From assembly GCA_964036295.1 (NCBI GenBank), contig OZ038462.1, forward strand, positions 627,501-691,500: a stretch of DNA of 64,000 nt. The letters run 5' to 3'. Under the pieces are notes generated by a model. The model saw only the letters and a list, made by a program, of their open reading frames with translations, had not been told where the DNA came from and ran no database searches. Shown here piece after piece: positions 11,690 to 23,989 of the stretch; within the stretch, counting starts at the first letter, position 1, and each line of letters begins with the position of its first letter. The translations under genes and the position numbers were made by a program. The stretch is from Plumapathes pennacea (taxonomy: Eukaryota > Cnidaria > Anthozoa > Antipatharia > Myriopathidae).

Positions 11690-14600
11690 CCAACTGTGTA
11701 CTTACAGTATGTTATTTTTCAACAGAAATTCTGTGGAGACATCTCCTCCTGCCCGGCCAAGAAAACCTTGCAACTGCACCAAGTCTCAGTGCCTTAAACT
11801 GTAAGGAAGCCAGAGTGTAATGTCCTGATATTCTGCGGCTTTGGTGGAAGGTTGCATTTACATGCTTAGTAATTTTCCACCATTATTTTAGTATTTTAGG
11901 TGATAGTACTGTATTGCTTCTAAGTCCAGTTTGATCTCTATCACAAAATGACTTCTTGCAATTTTGTTTGTCTGTAGGTATTGTGACTGCTTTGCTAATG
12001 GGGAATTCTGTAGTAACTGTAACTGTGCGACATGCTTCAACAACATGGACCATGAAAGAGAAAGAAGCAAAGCAATCAAGGTTAATAATTTTGACAGTGC
12101 AAACATGAGCATAATCAGCATTAGTTTAAGAAGAAAATGTATGGCTGATGCAGTGATAGTTACTGTGTACTGTAGGTGTTCAATCATTATGTTTTCATCT
12201 GAGCAAGGTTTCAAAAGTCAAGCTCTCCCTGCTACATAACATATTACACACAAGGGGGATGGTAACAGCTGGAATTGATCGATACATTACTATTACTAGG
12301 GGTCATCAGTTATGCAATTCACACATTCTAGTGAGTTGGTAATAAATGCACAGTACCCATTGTTAGGTCTTGATTTCTCATCTTGTAACAGTCATATAAT
12401 TATCATTTATACTGTCTGATGTTGCATATACCCCTAGGCTTGCCTTGAAAGGAATCCTCAAGCTTTTCACCCCAAGATTGGGAAGGGCAAGGCAGTAAGT
12501 ATTAGGGTTTTTTTGATAAACTTAGACTACAGTACATCACAATGCTCGTATATCATGTGGCTTTTCTCTAGTCATGTTATGACCTATCCTTCTCTCAGAC
12601 ATGCATCATAGTTTTCTGAGTGTTGCCAATCTTGTTTAGACCAATCAAAAGCATGCATAAAATGCAAAACCAAAGCAATCAGTTGCACGATTACTTTTGA
12701 CAGTCATCCTAACAGCACTCTATTATTGGAAGATTGCTCACTTACAGTTTTGAGCTGCTCCTTGGTGATGATGCACTTGCTAATTCATGTGTCTTTTTCT
12801 TTGCAGGGAGAGTCAGAGAGGCGTCACAATAAAGGTATCCACTGATCTCGCAATACAAATCCTCGCAACCATGTAAAAAGAGATGTACAGTATGAGTGAT
12901 GCAGTGATAATTGATTGCTCAGTCATCTCTTTTTTGAGCAGTCTATTGGACCACTTTCTCCCATAACACAGTAATGTCTGAAACATGAAATTGAACTTGA
13001 TTGCCCAAATTCATCCTAACGCTTTGCCATTCCCTTCACAACAGGTTGCCACTGCAAGCGTTCAGGATGTTTAAAGAATTACTGTGAATGCTACGAGGTA
13101 CAGCTGATTCAACTTTGAATGTTCCCAGTTCTTGTGCCCTACTAGACAAAGGGTCTCAAGAGAGAGGAGCTGCAAGCCAACTGGCAGATATAGCTTAGTT
13201 GCTACTGCAGTAGCCCAAGCAACTGTTTCTTACAAGTTTTGTTGTTGATGTTTTGTTTTTTGTTTTCATTTTTACTGGAAAATTCAGAAAACTTCTATTT
13301 TGTTACATCCCTTTTGAACTGTACTCTGTTGCACTTCTTGGTACATATACAGTACATGAAATAATTTATGTTGCTTTCTCCATCATTTGCAGGCAAAAAT
13401 CCTATGCACCAGTCTATGCAAGTGTACTGGCTGCAAGAATTTTGAAGAAAGCCCCGAGCGGAAAACTCTGATGCACTTGGCAGATGCTGCTGGTGAGATT
13501 TGTCATGATCCTACTACACACAGAGTCCATGTGTACAACTATATGAGGAAATAAATACATGTAGCTCATTTTATCTTGGGCTGGGTGGAGCAAAGTGTAA
13601 TAAAAGAGAGAGACTTCGGTGTTTCTCTTTTCTGCAAGTTCTGTGAGTCACACTCTTTTGAATGCAGCAGGAAATCGAAAGCAATAATTTTCTTTTGATT
13701 TTCCTCCAGAGGTGCGAGTCAAGCAGCAAAATGCTGCCAAGACGATTTTGGAGTCCCAGATTGAAGATCTTCCCACAAGGCCAATGCTGAATTCTGGAGA
13801 AAGGTAACAGCAATTTTCCCTACAAACCATTCCAGATACATGCAAATCTGCAGGATGCCACTTGTTGCTGCAATCATGAAAAATCTTGGTTTCTAGTAAT
13901 TTAGCTTTGAAAATTTTTGCTTTTAGGTTGCCATTTTCCTTCGTCACTGAAAACATTGTGCAAGCCACATGTCAATGTCTACTTGCTCAGGCTGTGGAGG
14001 CTGAAAAGGTTTGTTCAAAACCACATTCTCCCAAACATCCCAGAACAAAATAAATTAGCAATGCAGTGGGAACCAATATAGTTCAATCAGGTTTCATCTG
14101 AACATAAAGCAATTATCGAAAATAAGTTGTTCAGAAGTGACATGGTTATGTATATACACATGGAATTTGGTATTTGCCTCATCGGCATGTCAAATTAATG
14201 GAACCAACGGAACCCTAACCATAACTATAACCCCAATCCGAACCCTAACCCCGAGTTAGGGTCAGTAGGTTAGGGTTAGAATTAGGGTTCCATGAAGTAG
14301 ACATGCTATAAAATGTGGGTTGCAGGATAGAATATGCCAACTACAAGTCTGTGTTGTCAGTGAAAAACTGGGTTAGGAATTAAAGGATAAATACAGTTTT
14401 GCTTATTCTTGATCCTCAGGCTGGGAAAGCACCAGCGATGGTAGAAAAGATGCTCCTGGAAGAATTTGGAAGGTGTTTGCTTCTAATTATACAAACAGCC
14501 AACAAGACAAAAGGTAAGAGAAGTTACCCGCAATACTAGAATCCAGCAAATAAAACTACAGGGAGTTGCTTCTCCTTAAAATTGTCTCCTTCTGGTTACA

Positions 14601-14907
14601 GATTTCAAGTGGTTTCTTTGATAAGTGATTACCATCTCATTATCCTCGCCACCGTCAACACCACCATCACCATCACCGTCATCATCATAATCATCATCAT
14701 CATCACTGTCATCACCACCATCATCATCACTTCCATCACCACCATAATCACCATCATTAACACCACCATCACCATCATCATCATCACCATCATCATCATC
14801 ACCATCATCATCATCACCATCATCGTCATCACCATCACCACCATCACCATCATCATCATCATCGTCATCACCGTCATCATCATCATCACCACCATCACCA
14901 CCATCAC

Positions 14908-14958
<51 letters not shown>

Positions 14959-14981
14959 CACCACCATCATCACCATTATCG

Positions 14982-15012
<31 letters not shown>

Positions 15013-15299
15013 CACCATCATCATCATCACCATCACCACCATCATCACCATTATCGTCATTCTCATCACCACCGCCGTATCATCATCGCCAACACTCCCG
15101 TCATCATTATCATTATCAACAGCAACTTACAGTATTCTCATCATTGTCACCACCACCATATCATCATCATTAACAACATCCTCACCTTCGTCATCTCTAT
15201 ATTGTCCGCCGACTTGAAGTCAGCAAAGTTCATTACTTACAGACTTGTACTAGTAGTCATCTTGGTTAATTCGTGCCTATTTCTCCTTCAGGGGAATGA
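9671..15299 (+). CDS. LIN54: LIN54, DREAM/MuvB DNA-binding subunit (13 coding exons)
   Basis: LIN54 binds the CHR promoter element and recruits the MuvB core in the nucleus, repressing or activating cell-cycle genes. Exons: 9671-9875, 10220-10884, 11460-11548, 11726-11800, 11978-12080, 12438-12494, 12807-12834, 13045-13097, 13393-13492, 13710-13803, 13927-14008, 14420-14513, 15292-15299. Every junction is GT-AG and the phases sum to exactly 551 codons (550 residues; human LIN54 is about 750). The N-terminal half is Gln/Thr/Pro-rich. CXC domain 1 starts at [20 protein letters not shown] (about residue 330) and CXC domain 2 at [17 protein letters not shown] (about 408). The minor-groove tyrosines of each (about Y346 and Y420) are present. 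[17 protein letters not shown] follows, then a helical C-terminal region binding other MuvB subunits. The last exon is inferred (2.5 codons); read-through past 14513 would stop after a few codons, so only the very end is uncertain. Confidence 0.93.
11648..11689. repeat. Poly-T tract (42 bases) in LIN54 intron 3
   Basis: An uninterrupted T run 37 bases upstream of the exon 4 acceptor at 11725. It may act as an extended polypyrimidine tract, or be the tail of a retroposed element inserted in reverse. Confidence 0.9.
14185..14307. repeat. Inverted-repeat element with telomere-like core, LIN54 intron 11
   Basis: GCATGTC at 14185 and GACATGC near 14301 flank a palindromic arrangement: GGAACCCTAACC at 14209-14220 on the left and GGTTAGGGTT…TTAGGGTTCC at about 14268-14291 on the right. 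The core carries several CCCTAA / TTAGGG-like units on opposite strands, so it can fold back. It may be an interstitial telomere-like repeat or a MITE whose ends resemble telomere repeats. Confidence 0.65.
14640..15190. repeat. Imperfect (CAT/ATC)n microsatellite in LIN54 intron 12
   Basis: About 550 bp of ATC units with frequent ACC, GTC and ATT variants. It lies in the 778-bp last intron (14514-15291). The open frames it makes (poly-Ile/Thr and poly-Met) are artefacts. Confidence 0.95.
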
Positions 15300-15845
15300 C
15301 ATGTCAAGACAGGCCTGCAAGGTTCATTAACACAAGTACGAAGTTGCAAGTTGCTCACCGAGTATCTTGGATGTTGCGTTTTACCGTGCATGCTCGCCAG
15401 AAGTCTTTGTAGACTTGAACTAACGTAGTTTAGCTACTGTGCAAACTATGTTGCCTTTGGCTAAAATATTTGACAAAATATTGACCAAAATCTTTAGAAA
15501 TGTAGTAACGACTTCAGGGCCGCAGCATATTTTACATGCACCCTCGTAATCCTGGGGATAAAGAGCTAAGGGAATGAATGTTATGCGCCTTTTTCCACTT
15601 TAATGTAAATAGATGTCAAACTTGACCTAAGAGGAATGTCAGTTATTTTATCTGTAAATAATTTCTGTTGTCTGTGACATTTTGCCTGATCGTGAAACCC
15701 ATCAAGTTTTCCTTGTTAATAACTAGAGCCTGTTTTCTCCAGGGCACACTGTTCTGTATTAGCTGGCTAAACGAACCCACCAATCAACGCAACACGGGAC
15801 TAGTTGTATTGCGTTCGACTCACGCCACTTGCGTTGACTTTAAGA

Positions 15846-15945
15846 CCCGGGTTAAACGTCGAACTCAATGCAAATTAGCTCAAACAATGGATTTTGCTCA
15901 TTTGCACTGAGTTCGACGCATGCTAAGATCGACGTTTAACCCGGG
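15846..15945. mobile_element. Inverted-repeat element with CCCGGGTTAAACGTCGA ends
   Basis: CCCGGGTTAAACGTCGA at the left end is mirrored by TCGACGTTTAACCCGGG-type sequence ending at 15945. Inner arms containing AACTCAATGCAAAT and ATTTGCACTGAGTT also pair, with a short insertion in the right arm. Related sequence (AGGTTAAACGT…TTTGAGCTAATTCGCATTGA) recurs at 45940-46020 and 53975-54055 in the tandem array, so this is a dispersed family. Confidence 0.65.
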
Positions 15946-16030
15946 CCTAATCGAGCTCAAATTTGAGTTGAAGTCGACGGAAGTATTTCACAGTTTGCAA
16001 GTCCGTTTAAAAATCCCGGTTGTGCAAACT

Positions 16031-16211
16031 GGGTGTGTTTCTTTTTAAGCATCCAAATCCGGATCTCAAATTCCAAAAACAGATTATCTGTTTCTTTACT
16101 GAAATCCAAATCCGGATAATGAATCCATGTGATCCACACTTAAGACGGATTCACTGTATCATATCCAAAATTGGATACTTTGGATCATAGATCCATTAAA
16201 GAAACGCACCC
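16031..16211. mobile_element. MITE-like element, GGGTGTGTTTCTTT termini
   Basis: GGGTGTGTTTCTTTTTAA at 16031 pairs with TTAAAGAAACGCACCC ending at 16211, and the interior carries repeated ATCCAAATCCGGAT motifs and their complements. It is 181 bp with no coding capacity. The terminal sequence is like PIF/Harbinger-type ends, but I cannot see a clear target duplication. Confidence 0.65.
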
Positions 16212-16610
16212 TTTGTTCTCTACTCGTACATGACCCATGAATATTGTTGGCGGGAAGTTTGTATCATGAGCTTAGCAGTTAAGGAGAATATAGCGCTTAA
16301 TCAATGAGACGTTGAAATGGAAAGTGTTTCACAATTGTACCCGTTTGTCCTGGAAGTTTGCAGGACGAAAATTTGTGATGCTTTTTAGACCGGTTAGTGG
16401 CGCCTTTTATGCGAGATCTAAATCTAAAAAAAAATGCTTTTGTGGAGTCTGTGAATACCTCATGCTTGGTAAAATAAATTGTTAAATAAAAAGAACCCGG
16501 TTACATGTTGGTGTGTAAATTATGTGCATCTATCTTGCAGTTACAATGGAGAGCTATAGCACTTGGGAGAACTTGACTGCGTCGGCGTGGAGAAAGACGT
16601 ACGATGAATA

Positions 16611-16737
16611 GACTATTGGTCGATGTGTGAAAACTGGACGCTAAGAAGTTTTAAGTTACGCTTCGAGCGTTAGCCCTTTGTGAGCAAGTGCCGTCGGCTG
16701 CAAACGGCGTCCAGTTTTCACACATCGACCTTTAGTC
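16611..16737. mobile_element. MITE with 23-bp perfect terminal inverted repeats
   Basis: GGTCGATGTGTGAAAACTGG (continuing ACG; 16618-16640) is exactly complementary to 16708-16730. The outer GACTA / TAGTC also pair, extending the arms to 16611 and 16737. The interior (TTCGAGCGTTAGCCC) has no coding capacity. Confidence 0.8.
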
Positions 16738-17739
16738 GATTCACACCATATCTTTTGTAGTCATACATGTATGTACGTCACAACCTCTCGAACACCTTTA
16801 GTCACGAGACTGAAAGAGCACAATTAGATTTATTACTCAAAAACCTGCAGGCGTACTGAAAACAAAGCAGCACATCCAATCGAAATCTCAAAAATGCAGT
16901 AGATCTATTAGTCAATTTTGATACGAGGTTGAAACTTTAACACTATTTTCCAAAACGTTTTGCAATATATATTGGCCAGATACTAAACAGTTCTTTGACA
17001 ATACTCGTCAACAGAATCAGAGTATTAAACAAAAGTTACACGTTGTTATCATTCACTTCTAGAACTAGCCGGTTGCACCAAAACTGATAATTAATAGTCA
17101 CTATGTTACGTGAAAGCAAATTTACCTATGCCAGTATTCGGATTTTCACTTTGCCACGCACTTGCTCACTGGTGAATTAGTAAAAATTACCGAGTCGGGT
17201 TAATAGCACACTTACAAATTTTACCTCACACCGAAAAAAGTCAGTAAAAAACAAATGTGCAGTATCCTAGCACCTTTCACTTGGTTGAGAACATTAATAT
17301 TTTCTTTGAGTCCCTACTGCGAAATGTCAGCGATATTATATCTTTTACTTCACTGACTGTTTCCGGGAGTAAATTTAGAAGATTTCCGCGATTCCTAACA
17401 ATTAGATTTTCCTGCAGAGCACTTTATCAGAATTTTATTTTGTGCATATCACGTGGTAATCAAGTTGGGCTATTAGGGCGTGTCGCTCTCGTGACAGTGC
17501 GTTCCATGCTCGGCTTGGACAGGCAATCCAAGATTTGATTTCTTGTAACTTCTCTATGCTTTGGTCGTTTTCACGCCAAAAGAAAAGCTTCATGAATCGC
17601 ACTATCGTTTCATTTGGGGGACTCCAGTGTTCTGAAAGGGGAGATAGAAAACGAAAGAGTAAGTGAAGAGGAAAACAAGCTAATTTCACAATGATAGTGA
17701 CTATGATGATAATAATGGTGATAGTTATGCTAATGACGC

Positions 17740-18119
<380 letters not shown>

Positions 18120-18179
18120 ATAGTGATGGGGTGACGGTTTTCTTGAATCGATAACGTACATGATGCCCGTACCTCTGGT

Positions 18180-19868
18180 TTAAACCGTTGATTCGTGAGT
18201 TTTGGCGGGAGCTTCAAAAACGGTATCATCTTCCATTAAGGGAAACCATTCGACAGCGTCGTATGAACGATTGGCGACATTTGCGTTACCGTCAGGAAAG
18301 GAGCTTCTGTTCACCACGTGTCTCTTTTTCCCAAGAGCATTGGCATCGCTCTTTTCCCACCCGTTGTTCACGCCGCCATTCTCCCGAACATCCGTGGCAG
18401 AAGACAGCGAGTCGAGATCGCATTTCGAGAGCTTTCGCTCAAACGTCGGGGAGTCGGAGAGTTTACTCGACAGTCGAGAATCTCTTCGATCGACTGAGAC
18501 TACCACGCTGAGTTTGCGCTTATCGCCCACTATTTGCTCCTGCTTTAACTTTTGACTTCGGAACTTCTTATAAATCGAGTCGAAGTTGGAGACGATAACA
18601 GGAACCGGAAGCGCTATCGCCAGAACGCCGCACAGGGCGCAACAAGACCCCACCAACTTACCCCAGAGGTTCTTGGGATACATGTCTCCGTAGCCAACCG
18701 TTGTCATGGTAACCAGGGCCCACCAGAACGCGTGGGGGATGCTCACGAAGAACGTGTCCTCGTTTCCACTCTCTGCATAGTACACCATAGCAGAGAAAAT
18801 AACCACTCCTATAGCTAGGAAAAAGATCAGCAGACCCAGTTCGCGTAGACTTTTGCGCAACGTCATTCCAAGAATTTGAAGCCCACTGGAATGGCGCGAT
18901 AGTTTGAAGATTCGGAAGACTCTGACGAGACGCAAAATTCGTAGGAAGGCCAGAGAGAAATTCTGATCGGCGGATATCGAGCTTTTGAGGGCCACCTCGA
19001 CATAAAAAGGCAAAATCGCCAGTAAATCTATGATATTCAAAAAGGAACGGACAAAGACGAGTTTTCGGGGGCTTGTGAAAAGCCTCACCAGATATTCAAA
19101 TGTGAACCAAGTGATAAAGGCAATCTCGAGGTCATTGAACCATGAACGAGCGGTTAGGGCGATTTCGTTGTGATTCCTTATGCTTTCTGCTTCTTGTGTG
19201 TCGTTCGAGTCAGATCGCCGGATAAGTTTGAACTCAGGCATAGTTTCGACGCACAGAATCACAATCGAGGCAACAATCACAGTAACAGAAACGAGCGCGA
19301 GTACTCTTGCAGTGAGACTGGAGTCTGGGTATTCAAACAAGTTCCAAAGTTGTTTCTGTAGTTTGTTTTGGGGCATCTCTCTAGGTAATTTTTCTTGTGG
19401 TTCATCGTCGTCGTTTAGGATCTCTCTCACGGCTTCTATAGCCGCTTCCCCAAGCTCAAAAAACTCGACTTCTTCCAGTAAGATCTCAGGCGAGAGCTCC
19501 GGTGGGCACACAAGCCGACCATTTGACTGATAAAAGTATAGAATGAGCTCAAACACTTGCTTGTTCCGATCGAAGAAATACTCGCCCAAATCCTCGTCGT
19601 AATAGAGGATTCGTTTCTCCGCGTTGCCCAGCAGAGTGGCCGGGAATTTCTCCAGGGTAGACACATATGTCATGTAACGACATCCAGAGATGTTTAGAGT
19701 GACTTTGTCACCACGGCGTCGCGCGGATGAGACGTTTGACAACTTCGTCTTTGCGCTACTACCTCCATCCGGTCTCGTCTCTCCTTTGCCATGTGGAATT
19801 TCCATCCGCTGTGATTTCGGCGAAGGTCTTCGAAGAGTAATTGCTGCGTGTGATCCGGTGTTTCCCAT
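18180..19868 (-). CDS. Shaker-type (Kv1-like) voltage-gated potassium channel
   Basis: A 562-residue intronless alpha subunit. The T1 tetramerisation domain spans about residues 55-150 (VTLNISGCRYMTYVSTLEKF, FDRNKQVFELILYFYQSNGR) and lacks the zinc-binding HxxxCC of Shaw, Shab and Shal types, pointing to Shaker. S1 is about 186-208, S2 246-265, S3 274-292. S4 is the voltage sensor at 307-326 with regularly spaced arginines (RILRLVRVFRIFK). S5 is 342-364, the pore 378-398 has the filter TVGYGD, and S6 carries the PVPVIVSNF gate. The N-terminus MGNTGS fits an N-myristoylation consensus, and the C-terminus ESTV fits a class I PDZ ligand. The long Ser-rich tail is typical of cytoplasmic regulation. 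The start ATG (19866-19868) is the first in frame. Confidence 0.96.
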   Translation of the reverse strand: MGNTGSHAAITLRRPSPKSQRMEIPHGKGETRPDGGSSAKTKLSNVSSARRRGDKVTLNISGCRYMTYVSTLEKFPATLLGNAEKRILYYDEDLGEYFFDRNKQVFELILYFYQSNGRLVCPPELSPEILLEEVEFFELGEAAIEAVREILNDDDEPQEKLPREMPQNKLQKQLWNLFEYPDSSLTARVLALVSVTVIVASIVILCVETMPEFKLIRRSDSNDTQEAESIRNHNEIALTARSWFNDLEIAFITWFTFEYLVRLFTSPRKLVFVRSFLNIIDLLAILPFYVEVALKSSISADQNFSLAFLRILRLVRVFRIFKLSRHSSGLQILGMTLRKSLRELGLLIFFLAIGVVIFSAMVYYAESGNEDTFFVSIPHAFWWALVTMTTVGYGDMYPKNLWGKLVGSCCALCGVLAIALPVPVIVSNFDSIYKKFRSQKLKQEQIVGDKRKLSVVVSVDRRDSRLSSKLSDSPTFERKLSKCDLDSLSSATDVRENGGVNNGWEKSDANALGKKRHVVNRSSFPDGNANVANRSYDAVEWFPLMEDDTVFEAPAKTHESTV

Positions 19869-22800
19869 CTCAACTGAAAAGGAAATGGATTACTGTGAAA
19901 CCTTACATGCTCTCCGCTTTGAAATCATGCCCCTGGGCTACTTTAAAAGTTAAACAAACGACGTCAGTTAAGTTTAAAAGCTCAGGTGCAGTACACTAGC
20001 CCCATTTACCTTCACTAACACCCAACGTATTTGTCGCAAACATTTCTCGTTAGCTGAGACCGGCCAGCCGAAGATAAAGTGCCACCGACAAAATCAAGGA
20101 ATGTTTTCGTTGCTCATTTTCGATTAAAAATTAACTCAGAGTCGAAAGAGCAAACACGAGGAAAGATATAAACAAACTCCAGCACTCATTTGCACTTAGA
20201 ATCACAGCATGCCGGGAATCGCATTGTCCGGATAATAGATACTTGGGGTTCGCGGGGGCCAATATGAAAAATATTTAAATCCTGCTTTCGAGAATTCAGC
20301 AGATGTGGCTTCAAAGTCGTCATAGCTGATGTAAACGATAGATTACATTGACTATTCCGAGCCTCGCAGTCTTCGAAATGGCGCCAAAGTTAAGCTACCA
20401 ATGCAAACAGTGAGAAACAACACTCGCGGAGTTATATATGTGAGTGATGGAATTTATCGACTAAGTCCGGTTCTGCAACGATATTCGCTTTTAATTCGAA
20501 AACTTTGATAATTGCCGCAGATATTAACCACTTTGGCTGTCGAAGGATTCAAACACATCTCAATACCTGTACGATTTCGTGACTTCAACGGTTGCATAAC
20601 AAAAGCATCATGAAGCCCTTCTTTTTGCCCAGTAAAGCTGAAAATTTGATTCGCGATACACCGCTGTGTTTCTGGCCGGGTTTCTGGTTGCACAGTAGAC
20701 TTCAAATATCTTTTATTGCCGCTTGAGCGAAGGAAGAATGATAAACGCATTGACTATTCTTTTTAATTATTGGCTGTATTTCTCTTAAGGCCACCTATTG
20801 CGCTTTCCTAACTCGGGTTCGCTCAGCAAGACTCGCAAGAGAATAACATACAGACTGCCGGGATATGGTATACAGAGATATATACAAGTCAAGAGAAACA
20901 TAGTCAGAGACAAAGAGTGTGACAGTTAAGCAGACAGATACAAGACACACAGACAGAGAAAGTCCGAATACAAAGAGACAGTCAGATAGACAATCCGCAG
21001 AGGCAGAGACCGAAGACAGACAGACAGAGAAAGTCCACGTACAAGAGACAGTCATAGAAAAACAATCAGCGACAGATAACAGCCGGACATGCAATCAGTC
21101 AAGAGACAGACAGGTACAAGACAAATAACCAGACAGACAGTTAAACAGCCAAGATACAAGACAAACAGACAGATATAGAAAGTCCAAAACACATGAGACA
21201 GTCAGTGATAGCCGGACAGACAGAGACAAGAGAAGACAGCGGCAACGAACAAGACAGAGACAAGACAGACATACAGACAAGCGGAGCGAGGAAATAATGA
21301 ACAGTGAGAAAAATTGAGACAGACAACGCAACTAACAACCGGAATGAATATCACAAGTTGCCCAGACCCCCAAGTTTCCTCTCAATCATCCAGGAGAATG
21401 GGTACGAGTCGTGGATAGAAAGTTCTAGAACAGCTCTCATCAGGGGTCCAAAAGTGCAAACGTTTCGCGTCAAAACAACTGCATGTGAGGAGGGGGAATA
21501 TGGTATTCAGAAAAAAGACATGGGCGCGCGAGATTTGTAGCAGTCCAGTCGGGAGTTAAGTCTAAAGTATTTTAGATACGTAAAGGAAAACAAAAGAACC
21601 TTATGTTTTCAACACTTCTGTCAATTGCCCTGAAAGTTCCATCTATCCCAGGAATATATTAGTTCTTTCGATCAATCTGTTCGCAAAAGAATATCAATTT
21701 ATGGTCTGAAAAACACGACGAGGAATCCTTGTTTCAAAGAAATCGTCCGGATTAAAATAAAATTTGAACTTGACCCAGGGTTTATTATCGTAAACATACT
21801 TTGAAAATCTTTACTGACACAAAAACGTTTCTGCCGTGCCAGCACGGCATGCTTTTACATTTGAACGGCTAGGCGTCTAAATTTTCGTACGGTTAGTGTG
21901 GTTCCGTGTGAACGGAACCTAACCGCACGAAATTTCAACCGGTGAACGTAGCCTTACACACCAAAGTCTCACGAAATCATGCGGATATCTGTGAAATTTT
22001 CACATGCAATATCGGTCGTAAAACAGATTGCTCTTCCTGTTTTTAAAATTTGATAGTCGCTTCCAGCTGTTGAAACGATTTCGTCTGCTATCGATAGAAC
22101 AGTCCGAAGAGATATCGCCCGCATATTAATACACTATGTTGGAACATTTACACTATTTAAACTAGATGATGCCATACCATACTAAGATAAAGAATTTGGG
22201 GTCCGCCGATAGTGAAGTCGGATCAGATCTGCTTTTTGTATAAAAAATGGAAAGTTGGTACGTACTAAGTCTTCCAGGATAAAAAGCCATCGAGATCAGA
22301 CGCGTCACGCGGAGACCACAAACAGACCCCCTAAAATCAGAACATCCTGACCCTGACTCGTTATGGTTTTTATACGAATTTGTGACATGTTTATTGCTCT
22401 GCAGAAGGGAGATGAGTTCTTGACGTCACTTCCGTTGAAAACTCTGACTAAAGTTATGTGAAGGCATGTGCAAGCCCGTTTCTTGTGCACAACTCAAAAT
22501 GGGAAATGTATTGCATTAAGTTATAGTTGACTATACTATCGAGTCCAGTATTGAGGTTTATAGCGCTAGAATCTAACGCAATTACCGCTGATTCAAAAAT
22601 AGGACGACCGCACGGTTGAGACCAAAGGTCAAATCGTTATAAGAAATTTGTAAAGGCCGATTTGCGCCATATGTATAACGGCCCTCAGTCCGAGCCTGTT
22701 CCTTTTCGTACAAAGTGGCTTTTAATCCGCATCTAATGAAACACAACAGAAAACAATCTTGTTTGGCGAGAGTTTAGGAACAATAAGTTAAAATACACAT

Positions 22801-23325
22801 CAGACGTGTCGAGCGAGAAGTCGCTGTGTTTGCTCTCATAAAGTCTGTTTGTCCACCGGGCTTATCACGAGGTTGTGTTTCGAACGTTTATGATATAGAA
22901 TCTCGTGAAAACTTGATTCATAGAGTTAATGACGAGGAAGACTACAGGAATCTACTGATTCGGGCCGAGCAAGTTTACTGTGCGGTTAACTGTGATTTGT
23001 AAAGCACCGCTAACTCGCTAATCGCTGTTGACGCAAACAAAAGACATCTTAACAACCCTTGTCTGTCGGCAAATACGAAACTATGGCCCGACTCTTCTTA
23101 CTTTAGTACAACGTGCCTTCAAGAAATCAACTCTGTGAATTCATACGTACCAGTTTTCCAAGCGTTCGGAAGTAGTATTGAATCTCAGTGGCGCCGTTAG
23201 CTTGTCATCAACCGCACAGGGAAGTTGTTGACTCTAAAACGACCTCATGCTCTTCAGATTATACTTCTGAATATTGATGTTTTGCAATCAGCACAAAAGG
23301 TCTGCACATGGCGGCTTGTTTATGG
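19869..23325. other. Intergenic, upstream of the Kv channel; no gene seen
   Basis: Contains the ACAG-rich low-complexity stretch at 20870-21300 and an imperfect hairpin at about 21888-21945 (AAATTTTCGTACGGTTAG paired with CTAACCGCACGAAATTT around GTGTGAACGG). Regulatory sequence for the channel gene would lie here on the minus strand, but I cannot point to a core promoter. Confidence 0.5.
20870..21300. repeat. Degenerate (ACAG)n / AGACAG low-complexity block
   Basis: Roughly 430 bp of repeated AGACAGACAG, AGTCAGA and CAAGACA words with longer echoed phrases (for example AGAGAAAGTCC recurring three times). It looks like an expanded and decayed tetranucleotide minisatellite. Confidence 0.85.
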
Positions 23326-23333
23326 TATATAAG
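23326..23333 (+). promoter_or_regulatory. Candidate TATA box of a short orphan transcript
   Basis: TATATAAG at 23326-23333, followed about 67 bp later by a strong donor (GTTG|GTAAGT at 23400). This would make a ~40-base untranslated first exon. A matching acceptor (TTTTCACTCTCCAG) ends at 23982. Confidence 0.3.
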
Positions 23334-23989
23334 AACTCCCTTGAGAGCATTAACTATTATTGTTGCTTTGCGGGGGTCTGGGATCCTGAGCGGAAGTTGG
23401 TAAGTCGGAAGTGATTCTGTGTTAATTTCTTATCTCTGTCCTTTATAATTCTGAACGCAGGTTTTTGAAAAAGTTCCATATACTATAGCTACGAAAATGA
23501 ATAAATAATTGAAAATTAACTTTGCGTCAAAAGCAGCATATTTCGAGCGCTGTCTGTCTGTCTGTCTCATACTAATTCAAATCCTCCTTCAGTTTCTCTT
23601 ATGCCATACAGTATGGAGAACTTGGGTTTTGATGAAAGCTGATTAAAGTATCGGTTCTCACTACATCATTATTCTATCTCGAAGATATCAGACTGATAAC
23701 GTAAACAAATTTACCGTAAATGCTCTAACAACCCCCCCCCCCCCCCCAATCCCTGTTGAGCATTTGATCAGTGAGGAGTGTACTCCGCAAAATGGATTGG
23801 TAGCATAATAACCAGCCCCCAAAGCTCAACCATGCAACCTCTAGTGGCGACTGCCAAACAAAACCCGCTGTCGAGACCAGCAGAATTCACGTTTCAGTTA
23901 TTGAGCGAAGTTCATCGAACCCTTCAGTTTTACTGCTGCGAAGGCAGTCGACTCAAGCCAGACTGAACTTTTCACTCTCCAGCTGTGAA

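Noticed and set aside
14582-15217. Long Ile/Thr and Met-rich frames
   Set aside because: Products of the CAT/ATC repeat inside LIN54 intron 12.
20795-21338. Ser/Leu/Val/Cys-rich frames on the minus strand
   Set aside because: Produced by the AGACAG low-complexity block; a CRISPR-like array was also considered, but there are no regular spacers and the genome is eukaryotic.
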